Source: Melioribacteraceae bacterium
Lineage (GTDB): Bacteria; Bacteroidota; Ignavibacteria; Ignavibacteriales; Melioribacteraceae
DNA: 64,000 nt
Direction: 5' to 3'
NCBI GenBank assembly: GCA_035362835.1
Contig: DAOSDY010000001.1
Coordinates: 1,178,001 to 1,242,000 of the forward strand
The notes under the pieces were generated by a model. The model had not been told where the DNA came from. It saw only the letters and a program-made list of their open reading frames with translations, and did not search any database. The translations under genes and the position numbers were made by a program. Below, piece after piece: positions 54,626-63,872 of this stretch (position 1 is its first letter; each line of letters starts with the position of its first letter).

Positions 54626-55274
54626 AAAGGAAAAAATAAAGGGACCGCATCAGGATCAACCGATTTATCATAAAGGGAAGAAGCTTGAAAATGCTGACGC
54701 CTCAATGATAATGATTCATGGACGCGGAGCTTCAGCAGAAAGTATTTTAACCATAGCTGATGAACTTGGTTTGGGAAATGTTGCATACATTGCACCTCAA
54801 GCCAATATGAATACCTGGTATCCTTACAGCTTTTTGTCACCAATAGAAATGAATGAACCGGGAATAACCTCCGGACTCGAATTGATTGATTCCATTATAA
54901 ATGATTTGTTAAGCAAAGGTTTTTCAACCGATAGAATTTTCCTCCTCGGTTTTTCTCAGGGCGCGTGTTTAAGTCTGGAGTATGCCGCAAGAAATCCCGC
55001 AAAGTTTGGGGGCGTTTTTGGTCTAAGCGGAGGATTGATTGGTCCGCCAGGCACACCTAGAAATTACGGCGGGAGCTTTGATAACTCTGAAATATTTCTC
55101 GGCTGCAGTGATGTTGATCCCCACATTCCCGTTGAACGCGTTAATGAAACTGAAAATGTTTTCAGAAAAATGAATGCGAATGTTACCAAAAGAATTTATA
55201 ATGGAATGGGTCACACAATCAATATGGACGAAATCGAATTTGTAAGAAACCTGCTGGGAAACAGAAATTTGTAG
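54618..55274 (+). CDS. Phospholipase/carboxylesterase-like hydrolase (MhqD-like)
   Basis: A 218-residue alpha/beta hydrolase. The catalytic Ser113 is in GFSQGACL, the Asp is probably in CSDVDPHIP (165/167), and the His is His199 in GMGHT. The family contains carboxylesterases, and Bacillus MhqD belongs to it. It could hydrolyse products of ring cleavage. It is the last gene of the operon. Confidence 0.9.
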   Translation: MNKKEKIKGPHQDQPIYHKGKKLENADASMIMIHGRGASAESILTIADELGLGNVAYIAPQANMNTWYPYSFLSPIEMNEPGITSGLELIDSIINDLLSKGFSTDRIFLLGFSQGACLSLEYAARNPAKFGGVFGLSGGLIGPPGTPRNYGGSFDNSEIFLGCSDVDPHIPVERVNETENVFRKMNANVTKRIYNGMGHTINMDEIEFVRNLLGNRNL

Positions 55275-55291
55275 AAAGCAATGTTTCTAAA

Positions 55292-55750
55292 CTACTTTCT
55301 AATTTCTTTCTTCAGATAGTATTTGTCGGCAAGCTCGCCGGTTATCCTGTTCCCCTCTAAATCAAGCTGAATAAGATAATCCTCACCGACAAGATAACTT
55401 CTTTTATAACCCCCTTTTTCGTTTATTATGATTTTATCCCCCTCTTCGTTCCACAAAAAATTACCCTTCTGTTCAAAAACTGTTTCGTCTTTACCTAGAT
55501 ATCTTGTTTTTATATGGAAAGTCATCTCCTCGGTAATTGCCAGCATTGTTTCAATTCCTTCGCAGTCGGCACATGGCAGAATCCCTTTGTAAGTTCCTGC
55601 CCAGTCGATTGAGTCTGAGATTGTTTGCGGAATATATGTCTGCTCGAACTCAAAATTACTGTTCTGCAAGCTGTTGTTTTTTTCTCCCGAGTTACACCCG
55701 AACGATATAAATATTACTGCCGCACAAAGGATACTGACATTCAGTTTCAT
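55292..55750 (-). CDS. NlpE-like lipoprotein
   Basis: A 152-residue lipoprotein with lipobox Cys19 (ISFGC) and an NlpE N-terminal-type beta-barrel domain with the CADCEG motif (CxxC). In E. coli NlpE signals outer-membrane and copper stress to Cpx; here the C-terminal OB domain of E. coli NlpE is absent. It starts one base after sufE ends. Confidence 0.85.
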   Translation of the reverse strand: MKLNVSILCAAVIFISFGCNSGEKNNSLQNSNFEFEQTYIPQTISDSIDWAGTYKGILPCADCEGIETMLAITEEMTFHIKTRYLGKDETVFEQKGNFLWNEEGDKIIINEKGGYKRSYLVGEDYLIQLDLEGNRITGELADKYYLKKEIRK

Positions 55751-55751
55751 A

Positions 55752-56210
55752 TCAACCTCCCTGCTGATTAATATTGTCGCCCTGGTTTTTTTTATTAAGC
55801 GCTTTAAAAGCCAGAGCGTACATCTGAATCTGTTTCATCATAGCCGAAAGGCCGTTCTTTCTTGTTGGGGAGAGATGACTGTCGATTCCAATTCGCCTGA
55901 AAAAATCGGGAGGATTCTCCAGTATTTCCTCCGGAGTATGGCCGGAATAGACTCTTATCAAAAGTGCAATTAATCCCTTAACAATCGAAGCGTCACTATC
56001 AGCTTCGAAATAGATCTTTCCGTTTTCTAATTTTGCATTTATCCAGACCTGAGACTGGCATCCTGCAAGTTTATATTTTTCTGTCCGCAGAGTTTCATTA
56101 AGAGGGGGAAGCTCCTTTCCTATTTCAATAATTCTTTTATACCTGTCTTCCCACTCAATATACTGCTCAAATTCTTTTATTATTTCTTCCTGAATTCTAT
56201 GTATAGTCAT
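55752..56210 (-). CDS. sufE: SufE-family sulfur acceptor
   Basis: A 152-residue protein that takes sulfane sulfur from SufS for Fe-S cluster assembly. The acceptor Cys51 is in KLAGCQSQVW, the same position as in E. coli SufE. The rest (LIRVYSGHTPEEILENPPDFF) follows the family. No sufS or sufBCD lies in the window. Cotranscribed with the NlpE-like gene. Confidence 0.92.
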   Translation of the reverse strand: MTIHRIQEEIIKEFEQYIEWEDRYKRIIEIGKELPPLNETLRTEKYKLAGCQSQVWINAKLENGKIYFEADSDASIVKGLIALLIRVYSGHTPEEILENPPDFFRRIGIDSHLSPTRKNGLSAMMKQIQMYALAFKALNKKNQGDNINQQGG

Positions 56211-56244
56211 CTTGTTTAGCTACAATAGTTGTTAATACTGTTTA

Positions 56245-57084
56245 TTATAAGAGCGTGTAAGTAATTCCTATTTGCAATCCTTCTTTCATTTGAGTTCTTA
56301 ACGACTGTGCTTTTTCATACAGAAGAATATATGTAAAGTTTACGCTGAGCCAGGAATTTACTTTGCCGGTTACGGTGTTATCCCACAAGACATCCCAAAC
56401 GTCCAGACTTTCGAAACGTGAAAAGAAACGGACCTTGCTTTTCCATTTCAGATTTGTATCGAGTTCAAGCGCAATATCGGTGACAGATTCAATGCCGGTT
56501 TCAAACTTGAATTTTTCTATTTCAGGCGTGGCGGGATCGTCCGAATACTGCGTGAATTTATTCGTTATTACCTCCTGAAACGCGATACCGAAACGGGTAA
56601 CAATATTCGAAAATCTATCATATGTAAAACCGATCGTTTGTGTTATGTAACCGGGGTCGAAAAAATCGGAAATATTCGGCGTGTCGGTTTTTTTATAATC
56701 GAATCCTTTTGAAACCTGGGTTCTGATGGCATTAGAAGCAAACGGACTTACCGCCCAACCGAGATTGTAACTGGCAAGGTTTTCTACATATAGATCGTTT
56801 GTAGTTGTCCGGTATGTATCCTCTCCGATCTTGGCTCTTCCGTACTGGGCCTTTATCTGGTTTTTAAACGACCAGGGTTTGCTCTCCTTGTTAAGCAAAA
56901 AATCACCGATCAATGTCCACGCAATTGAATTTTCACCGCCTTTTACCCAGTTGCTGAAAGCAATCTGACTGATTCCAAGTCCCGTTGTTAAAGAGGGATC
57001 CCATTTCCCCTTTATGGAATCAGCCTCCTGTCCGTTAACTAAAGAAACGGCGGTTATCAGAGATAATAATATTATTTTTTTCAT
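56245..57084 (-). CDS. DUF3078 outer membrane-like protein
   Basis: A 279-residue protein with a signal peptide (ends near LVNGQ) and a DUF3078 beta-rich domain (WDPSLTTGLGISQIAFSNWVKGGENS). Alternating beta-strands suggest an outer membrane barrel. Function unknown. The start is ATG 57084, with GGAG six bases upstream; an ATG four codons earlier overlaps that ribosome site. Confidence 0.85.
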   Translation of the reverse strand: MKKIILLSLITAVSLVNGQEADSIKGKWDPSLTTGLGISQIAFSNWVKGGENSIAWTLIGDFLLNKESKPWSFKNQIKAQYGRAKIGEDTYRTTTNDLYVENLASYNLGWAVSPFASNAIRTQVSKGFDYKKTDTPNISDFFDPGYITQTIGFTYDRFSNIVTRFGIAFQEVITNKFTQYSDDPATPEIEKFKFETGIESVTDIALELDTNLKWKSKVRFFSRFESLDVWDVLWDNTVTGKVNSWLSVNFTYILLYEKAQSLRTQMKEGLQIGITYTLL

Positions 57085-57249
57085 AAGTGTCTCCATGGTT
57101 CAAATATTTACTGCTTTAAAATAAGAATAACTTTTATGTTTATTCTTTACAGCCAGCTAAAATTTTTCCGGTATCGATTTTTTTATCCCGTATTCTCCCT
57201 TTTTTATATATTGCAATTCACGCTTTAACAAATAGTAAAAAGGGAAAGT

Positions 57250-57597
57250 ATGAAAGTACAAAAACTAATTCTTCCTGTTCTTATCCTGGCTGTATTAGCC
57301 ACGCTCTACTTCCTATATTTCAGCCCCAAGGACGATCTCGGACTTTTTTCCGATTTTGATACGAACAGCAACGCAAATCGGGATATAATTGTAAAGGTTC
57401 TTCCCGAGAGGGGATTTTTACAGGATAAAAATTCCGGCGGTACAGTCTTCTACGTTGAAGACGGAGCCGGACAGGTTGTAAAAGTTGTAGGTCCTTTAAC
57501 GCTACCACCGGGAATGGATGTTACAAGCCGGGTGACTCTGAGGGGACATCTTCACGCAGATTATTTCCACGCAGCTTCAGTAACGCTGAGAAATTAG
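57250..57597 (+). CDS. Small membrane-anchored protein, possible OB-like domain
   Basis: A 115-residue protein with one N-terminal membrane helix (about 6-24) and a short periplasmic beta-rich domain (FLQDKNSGGTVFYVEDGAG, VVKVVGPLTLPPG, VTLRGHLHADYFHAASV). The pattern recalls OB-fold domains such as CcmE-like or tRNA_anti-like modules, but I cannot name the family. It is 12 bp upstream of uvrB. Confidence 0.6.
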   Translation: MKVQKLILPVLILAVLATLYFLYFSPKDDLGLFSDFDTNSNANRDIIVKVLPERGFLQDKNSGGTVFYVEDGAGQVVKVVGPLTLPPGMDVTSRVTLRGHLHADYFHAASVTLRN

Positions 57598-57609
57598 TAA
57601 AAAATTTAT

Positions 57610-59625
57610 ATGCCGGCTTTTGAATTAATATCGAATTACAAACCCGCAGGCGATCAGCCCAAAGCAATTAATGAGCTTGTAGAAGGACTTAACCGGGGGG
57701 TAAAGCACCAGACTCTGCTCGGTGTTACCGGCAGCGGTAAGACTTATACAATGTCTAATGTGATTCAGCAGCTAAACCGCCCCACGCTTATAATTTCTCA
57801 CAACAAGACTCTTGCCGCACAGCTCTACTCCGAATTTAAATCCTTCTTTCCAAATAATGCTGTTGAGTTTTTTATCAGCTATTATGATTATTATCAGCCG
57901 GAAGCATATGTTGTTAAGCGGGATCTTTACATCGAGAAGGATTTTTCTGTTAACGAAGAGATTGACCGCCTGCGCCTTAAAGCAACAACATCGCTGATAG
58001 AAGGAAGACGCGATGTGATTATTGTTGCGAGTGTTTCATGCATCTATGGTATCGGAGCCCCCGACGAGTATGCCCGCCAGATCCTTTTTCTGCATAAAGG
58101 AGAATATATTGAAAGAAAAAAACTATTAAGGAATCTGATAGATATCTATTATGTCCGGAACGACGCCGATTTTTCCAGAGGAACTTTTAGGGCGAGGGGC
58201 GATGTAGTGGAAATAATTCCGGCTTATCAGTATGAGGAGGCGGTAAGGGTTGAATTCTGGGGTGATGAGATTGAGAGAATTTCAATTATCGATTCTATAA
58301 CCGGTAATGTTATAAGCGAGGTAGAATCCGCCCCAATCTATCCGGCAAAATATTTCGTTACCACCAAGGAGCAGGTTAACAGAGCAATTCAATCAATTGA
58401 TGAGGAGCTTCGGGATCGGTTAAAATATTTCTGGGCGCAGGAGAAATATGTGGAAGCACAGAGGCTTGAACAGCGCACTAAGTTCGATATTGAGATGATG
58501 AGGGAGATAGGGTATTGCAGCGGCATAGAAAATTATTCGCGGCATATGGATAACCGCCCGCCTGGTTCAAGACCATACTGTTTATTCGACTATTTCCCTA
58601 AAGACTTTCTGCTGATTATTGATGAATCGCATGTAACTGTTCCGCAGATAAGGGGGATGTATAACGGCGACCGTTCCCGGAAGGAGGTTCTTGTTGAATA
58701 CGGATTCAGGCTTCCGAGCGCTCTCGATAATCGTCCTCTTAAATTCGAAGAGTACGATGCATTAACCAATCAGGTGATATATGTAAGCGCAACTCCTGCC
58801 GATTATGAACTCGCCAAAAGCGGCGGCGTTTTTGTTGAGCAGGTTATTCGTCCGACCGGGCTGCTTGATCCCGAAATTGAAGTAAGACCTATTAAAGGTC
58901 AGATTGACGACCTGATAGGGGAGATCAGAAAACGGGTTGAAAAAAATGAAAGAACTCTTGTAACCACACTTACTAAAAAAATGGCCGAAGATCTTTCCGA
59001 TTACCTGGATAAATTGAAAATTAAAGTCCGATATATTCATAGTGATATCGACGCACTTGAAAGAGTTGAAATAATTAGGGACCTTCGGATCGGAGACTTT
59101 GACGTTCTTGTCGGCGTTAATCTTTTGCGCGAGGGACTGGATTTGCCCGAGGTTTCACTTGTCGCAATTCTGGATGCTGATAAAGAGGGTTTTCTTAGGA
59201 GTGAGAGATCGCTTATGCAGACAGCCGGCAGAACCGCCAGAAATGTAAACGGGAAAGTAATGATGTATGCCGATGTGATTACTGAATCGATGCGTAAAAC
59301 AATTCAGGAAACGGATAGACGCAGAAAGTTACAGGAGGAATACAACAAAGAACACGGCATTACTCCAAAGACCATTTTTAAAAGTGTTGAAGAGATTCTT
59401 TCCTCAACATCTATTGCTGATGTTAGAAAGAAGGATTATGAAAAAGAGGAAGCTCAATTCCTTAAAGTTGCCGAACCGGTTGTGCGCTTTATGACAAAAG
59501 AACAGAAAGAGGAACTGATAGAACAGATGACGGATGAAATGCTTACCGCCGCCAGGGATCTTGAGTTTGAAAGAGCGGCTTTCCTCAGGGACGAAATTGA
59601 AAAAATGAAAAAGCTGGTTAAATAA
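57610..59625 (+). CDS. uvrB: UvrABC excinuclease subunit B
   Basis: UvrB verifies DNA damage and recruits UvrC in nucleotide excision repair. The 671-residue protein has Walker A GVTGSGKT near residue 38, the damage-probing beta-hairpin SYYDYYQPEAYV, helicase motifs (DESHV, SATPADYE, GREGLDLPE-type NLLREGLDLPEV, QTAGRTARN) and a C-terminal UVR motif (DLEFERAAFLRDEIEK). Length is standard. Its last codons form part of a long inverted repeat. Confidence 0.98.
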   Translation: MPAFELISNYKPAGDQPKAINELVEGLNRGVKHQTLLGVTGSGKTYTMSNVIQQLNRPTLIISHNKTLAAQLYSEFKSFFPNNAVEFFISYYDYYQPEAYVVKRDLYIEKDFSVNEEIDRLRLKATTSLIEGRRDVIIVASVSCIYGIGAPDEYARQILFLHKGEYIERKKLLRNLIDIYYVRNDADFSRGTFRARGDVVEIIPAYQYEEAVRVEFWGDEIERISIIDSITGNVISEVESAPIYPAKYFVTTKEQVNRAIQSIDEELRDRLKYFWAQEKYVEAQRLEQRTKFDIEMMREIGYCSGIENYSRHMDNRPPGSRPYCLFDYFPKDFLLIIDESHVTVPQIRGMYNGDRSRKEVLVEYGFRLPSALDNRPLKFEEYDALTNQVIYVSATPADYELAKSGGVFVEQVIRPTGLLDPEIEVRPIKGQIDDLIGEIRKRVEKNERTLVTTLTKKMAEDLSDYLDKLKIKVRYIHSDIDALERVEIIRDLRIGDFDVLVGVNLLREGLDLPEVSLVAILDADKEGFLRSERSLMQTAGRTARNVNGKVMMYADVITESMRKTIQETDRRRKLQEEYNKEHGITPKTIFKSVEEILSSTSIADVRKKDYEKEEAQFLKVAEPVVRFMTKEQKEELIEQMTDEMLTAARDLEFERAAFLRDEIEKMKKLVK

Positions 59626-59656
59626 TCCCGTCGGTAATTACCGGGTTTAACCAGCT
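59612..59656 (-). terminator. Terminator of the peroxiredoxin gene, overlapping uvrB end
   Basis: AGCTGGTTAAA (59612-59622) and TTTAACCAGCT (59646-59656) are a perfect 11-bp inverted repeat, with inner pairing CCCG/CGGG. On the minus strand the stem is followed by TTTTTCATTTTTTC, as in a rho-independent terminator. The stem includes the last three codons and stop of uvrB. Confidence 0.75.
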
Positions 59657-59678
59657 CTATCAAATCCACATATTCCAA

Positions 59679-60368
59679 TTATAATAATGAATCCATTACC
59701 TTAATTAAATAATTTACACCCGGTCTATCGGTTGTAGATTGTCCCACATACTTAAATTTCAGAACACCGTTTTTATCAATCAGAAAAACCGCGGGAATAT
59801 TCTGATCAACCTTAGACCCGCCCCATTCATTCATAAATAGGCGAAGGGATTTGGATACGGTACGCGATGAATCAATCAGTATCGGAAATGGAGTAGGAAC
59901 CTCCCCCTTCTTGAATTCATACTTCTCTGTGAAATAGCTCTTTGCGAATTCAGCCCTACGTTTGCTTGCATCGCTTTCATCTTTAGGATTTTTCATATCC
60001 TCTATTAAAGCTAGCTGTTCCGGAAAAGAATCGATCCATGCGTGCGTGGTCTCTTCGCTGTACGGGAATATATAGAGTATTTGAAGATCGAATTTTCCTT
60101 TGGTCCGTTTTTCGAGTTCAAGTAATTGAGCATACTGGTAATTACAAATGGAGCACCATCTTCCTTCTGCCGCGTAGCCCCTTGGAAAAACTAGCAGAAC
60201 ATTTTTCCCTTTGTAATCCGAGAGGGAGACACTCTTGCCGTCAATAGATGGCATTGTAAAATCCGCCATTTGCTTTTCAAGCATCGCCGGCTGAGCATTT
60301 ATATAAGTATAGGAAAAGGCAACCATGATAAACAGAAATTGAAACGAAATTAATTTAATCGATTTCAT
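59679..60368 (-). CDS. Exported peroxiredoxin/AhpC-TSA-like thioredoxin-fold protein
   Basis: A 229-residue protein with a signal peptide (ends near INAQ) and a thioredoxin-fold AhpC/TSA domain. The active-site region is GRWCSICNYQ with a CxxC, and the partner strand is NIPAVFLIDKNGVLKFKYVG. It is probably a periplasmic peroxide or thiol-disulfide enzyme. An insert with charged residues (about 135-170) is longer than usual. Convergent with uvrB. Confidence 0.85.
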   Translation of the reverse strand: MKSIKLISFQFLFIMVAFSYTYINAQPAMLEKQMADFTMPSIDGKSVSLSDYKGKNVLLVFPRGYAAEGRWCSICNYQYAQLLELEKRTKGKFDLQILYIFPYSEETTHAWIDSFPEQLALIEDMKNPKDESDASKRRAEFAKSYFTEKYEFKKGEVPTPFPILIDSSRTVSKSLRLFMNEWGGSKVDQNIPAVFLIDKNGVLKFKYVGQSTTDRPGVNYLIKVMDSLL

Positions 60369-60434
60369 AACACTCCTTTATTTAGTTTTAATTGGCGCTC
60401 CGTCTGTCTTGGGATGAATGAAGAGAAGACCGCT

Positions 60435-62393
60435 TTACGCTTTTTTACTGGGCAGAATAATAGTTACAGTCGTTCCTTTACCGGATTCGCTTTCTATTTC
60501 AATTTTTCCCTTGTGCATATCTACAAATTCTTTAACGAGAATCATACCGAGACCCGAGCCGGATTCGCCCGCTGTTCCGATAGAAGTATTTTTCGTATCG
60601 AGTGAAAAAAGATCCTTTATTGTGTTTTTATCCATACCGATGCCGTTATCTTTTATAGTAATAACACTCTCTTCGCTAATATGGTTGCAGGATATTGTTA
60701 TCTGTCCCCCGTGGTTTGTAAATTTAACGGCATTGAAAATCACATTTCGAAGTATTGCGTTAAGCATCTCCTCGTCGGCCAGGACAGTATCATTATCGCC
60801 ACAGATATTTTCCACTAAAATGTTTTTAGCTGATATGCGGGATGAAACAAGAGCAATAATTTTATCCACAACACTTTGTAAATAGATTGTTGATGGTTCA
60901 AATTTAATCTCGCGGCGCTGGTTCTTGGCCCACATAAGAAGATTTTCCAGTAGGTCGAAATCTTTTTTAATCAGTCCGCTGACAACCTCAATAGCGTCCT
61001 TTTTCTCTGTCTCGCTCAGTTCGTCGTACTGATCCCTTAAAAGTCCAAGTGCGGAAAAAGTAGCGCCGAAAGGTTCACGCAGGTCGTGAGCTATAATTCT
61101 GAAAAATTTATCCTTTACTATATTTATTCTGTTCAGCTCCTCAGATACTTTTTTCTTTTCGAAATAACGGAAAGTCAGAATTACGGCAATTACTAGAAAT
61201 AGAACTGTAATCACTACAAGATAATTTCGCTGTCGTATTTGATGATTTAGATCGTTCTGAAGAATTTCCTTTTCTCGTTCCGATTTCTCAAACTTAATAA
61301 GAGATTCAAGCTCTCCCAGCTTAATCATCTCGTCCTTGGTAACAATCGAGTCTTTTAAAGTGTTGAATTTCTCAAAATAGTATAGGGCGCTGTCTAGACG
61401 TCCGCTTTTTTTATAAAGTTCGTAGTATTTTTTATAAGTAGAAGCTATCAGCGAGGATGAGTTTAACTCGTTCGATTTTTTTAGTGCGAGCGAAAGGAAT
61501 TCTTCTCCGGCTTTAAGATTATTTAATGAGAGATATATCCCGGCAAGACTGTTTAAATTATTTACTTCGCCGACAGCATTTAATATTTTCTTGTTCAAAT
61601 CGAGAGATCTAAAAGAATATTCGAGGGCTTTCCGCAGTTCCCCCTTGCGGTATAAGACATCGCTTAAGCCGCTCCAGACCTCCGCGATCCCTTTCTGATA
61701 GTTAAGTTTTTCGTATAACTTTTCGAGCGCAACATAGGATTTCTCTGCCCGTGAAAAATCACCGCTCCTTTGAGAAATTCTTGCAATTGCCAGAAGTATT
61801 CTGCCGCGCATCTCTTCGAGGTTCAGGCTGACGGCAATTTTTTCGGATTTTTCGAAGAGTTCGAGCGCGCGTCCGGGATCTTCCTGTGCTGCATATAACC
61901 GACCCATATTAACATAACAGTATGCCAATCCCCTCTGATCGTTAACCGATTCGAAAATTTGGATTGCACGCTGTATATTCTCTGTAGCGGCAACCACATT
62001 ATTCTTTAGTCTGAAAATCTCGCCTATGTTATTGTAGGAGTAAGCAACTTGAATTGAATTTCCCGCATTTTCAGCCGCTCTTAATGCGGCAATGTGATAT
62101 TCATAAGCTATTTCTAAAGCGCCGGTATTAACATATGTTATCCCGAGATAGTTATTGGCTCTTGCCTCACCGGATCGGTCTTTCAGATCGAAGTAAATTT
62201 TCAGCGCCTCTTTCCCGAGCTGAATGGCTGCTAAAGGGTCGTTACTTCTTCGCTTCCAGGTTTCTTCAAGAAGGACTCTGGCTTTTGATGAATCGTCGAG
62301 AGAAGAAATTTTGCCGCGGATTGAATCGATCGTGTTTTGAGATTGGAGAGTGCACGAAAATATTAACAGAAGAAATAATATCTGTTTGTACAT
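60435..62393 (-). CDS. TPR-containing sensor histidine kinase
   Basis: A 652-residue kinase. Signal segment (1-18), periplasmic tetratricopeptide repeats (about 20-350), one membrane helix (391-409), HisKA with His436 (IIAHDLREPFG), and HATPase with N box near 550 and DNGIGMD at 582. TPR sensor kinases of this form are common in Bacteroidota-related bacteria and may sense peptides or proteins in the periplasm. No response regulator is next to it, so it is an orphan. Confidence 0.92.
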   Translation of the reverse strand: MYKQILFLLLIFSCTLQSQNTIDSIRGKISSLDDSSKARVLLEETWKRRSNDPLAAIQLGKEALKIYFDLKDRSGEARANNYLGITYVNTGALEIAYEYHIAALRAAENAGNSIQVAYSYNNIGEIFRLKNNVVAATENIQRAIQIFESVNDQRGLAYCYVNMGRLYAAQEDPGRALELFEKSEKIAVSLNLEEMRGRILLAIARISQRSGDFSRAEKSYVALEKLYEKLNYQKGIAEVWSGLSDVLYRKGELRKALEYSFRSLDLNKKILNAVGEVNNLNSLAGIYLSLNNLKAGEEFLSLALKKSNELNSSSLIASTYKKYYELYKKSGRLDSALYYFEKFNTLKDSIVTKDEMIKLGELESLIKFEKSEREKEILQNDLNHQIRQRNYLVVITVLFLVIAVILTFRYFEKKKVSEELNRINIVKDKFFRIIAHDLREPFGATFSALGLLRDQYDELSETEKKDAIEVVSGLIKKDFDLLENLLMWAKNQRREIKFEPSTIYLQSVVDKIIALVSSRISAKNILVENICGDNDTVLADEEMLNAILRNVIFNAVKFTNHGGQITISCNHISEESVITIKDNGIGMDKNTIKDLFSLDTKNTSIGTAGESGSGLGMILVKEFVDMHKGKIEIESESGKGTTVTIILPSKKA

Positions 62394-62531
62394 TAACTTC
62401 CTTTAATTGCCGGTCAAAGCTACAAAGAGTTATACACGATGACAAGACCCTGATTGAATATTCCAGAGAAGAAAAAGTACCAGCAGAAATTTATATTTAT
62501 TCTAAAAAATAAGATCGTTAAGAAAAGAAGA

Positions 62532-62555
62532 GAATGCCGGATAGATCCGGCATTC
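62532..62555 (-). terminator. Terminator of the C1 peptidase gene
   Basis: GAATGCCGGAT and ATCCGGCATTC form an 11-bp perfect inverted repeat with almost no loop. On the minus strand it is followed by the T-rich CTCTTCTTTTCTT. It lies about 20 bases after the gene's stop. Confidence 0.7.
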
Positions 62556-62574
62556 CTGAAAATCCGGCCCCGGT

Positions 62575-63723
62575 TTATAGCCCCAGTTTTGTTTTTATAT
62601 CATTTGGTATAGCATCTTTATGTATCATAATAGCAACAGTTTTTAGTCTTACATATGGTTCGCTCATGTACCAGAATCCGTCAAATTTTTTGTCTTTTGT
62701 CCCCCACGAGTTCTTTGTGTAATAATACTTTGTTCCGTTCTGATCGACCGCAATGCCGGTAAGATGCATCAGATGATCGTCCGTTGTTGTGTAATTATCG
62801 AACGATTCCTGTCTCATTTCCTGTGTAACCATCTTTTCCTTTACCGGGCCGTCCCCTTCTTCTCCTTCTTTTATATCAGCCGGATCAAGAGGTATTATGG
62901 CCGTTCCTTTCTTTCTGTCAAATTCTTTTTCGCTCACGTCGCCATCCCAGCAGACCGAATAACCGTTCGCCAGGGCATTCTCCATTACTTTCATCAGATC
63001 GTCGACAGGCAGATTGTAATAAAAGTCTTTGCTCCAATTGTCGGGAATCTCCAGGTCGAATTTGGTATAAAAGGGTTTGTGATTATAGGATGTCAGTTCA
63101 ACATAATTGTCGGGATTGAATCCGAGTTTTTCTGCAAAGCTGACGGGCGTGTATACGCTCCCCTGATAAGTAAATTGTTCAGGGGGAATACCAAGGTAGA
63201 TATTAAGCGTTGATTCCAGAACGTTTTTCCATAACGGTGTAATTTTTCCGCCCCGGTTCTTTTTAACACCGTCCATTATTCCTTCAAGCACGGAAGACAT
63301 TTCACCGTGATTATGTTCTTCGTCGCCTGTATTCAATCCTTTATAAATTTCTTCGGGCACGAATCCGTATTCCTTTATTACATTTGTTACATCATGCGCC
63401 TGTCCGCCAACTCCGAAATTATACTGACCATGATACCGCAGATACTTTTCGGCTTTGGATGGATATGCAAAACGGACAAACCACATCGGGGAAAGGATAT
63501 GTTCCCCTTTACCCATTCTAATCAATTCAGTTTCAATAAATGATGTTGTTGCAAAAGACCAGCAGGTTCCTGTTCTCGCCTGGTTTTTTACCGGAGTAGT
63601 CTCTACCTGATGCACCATCGTAAATTCATAGGTTTCCTTTTTACTCTTTTCCTGTCCTAATAGAAATAAAGGAGTAACAAACAGCAGCAGAATAGTCCAT
63701 AAATTAATTTTAATACGGGTCAT
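62575..63723 (-). CDS. Secreted C1-family cysteine peptidase
   Basis: A 382-residue papain-like peptidase, closest in style to bleomycin hydrolase/aminopeptidase C. After a signal segment (about 6-23) the catalytic Cys54 is in TGTCWSFAT, the His is in DDHLMHLTGIA and the Asn in YTKNSWG. A signal peptide on this family, which is cytosolic in many bacteria, suggests periplasmic peptide processing. The start is ATG 63723; a longer one at 63747 is possible. Confidence 0.9.
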   Translation of the reverse strand: MTRIKINLWTILLLFVTPLFLLGQEKSKKETYEFTMVHQVETTPVKNQARTGTCWSFATTSFIETELIRMGKGEHILSPMWFVRFAYPSKAEKYLRYHGQYNFGVGGQAHDVTNVIKEYGFVPEEIYKGLNTGDEEHNHGEMSSVLEGIMDGVKKNRGGKITPLWKNVLESTLNIYLGIPPEQFTYQGSVYTPVSFAEKLGFNPDNYVELTSYNHKPFYTKFDLEIPDNWSKDFYYNLPVDDLMKVMENALANGYSVCWDGDVSEKEFDRKKGTAIIPLDPADIKEGEEGDGPVKEKMVTQEMRQESFDNYTTTDDHLMHLTGIAVDQNGTKYYYTKNSWGTKDKKFDGFWYMSEPYVRLKTVAIMIHKDAIPNDIKTKLGL

Positions 63724-63872
63724 ATTGGCTCCATTACAATTATACAATTAATCTTCCGGTTCAAATTTATATTAACAGGTTTTTAATTCATAACGAATAA
63801 TTTTTTCTGGCAATTGATTTTAAATTCAGTCCGAGCTAATTTCATTTTTGTTACTAATAAAATAGTGTTGAA

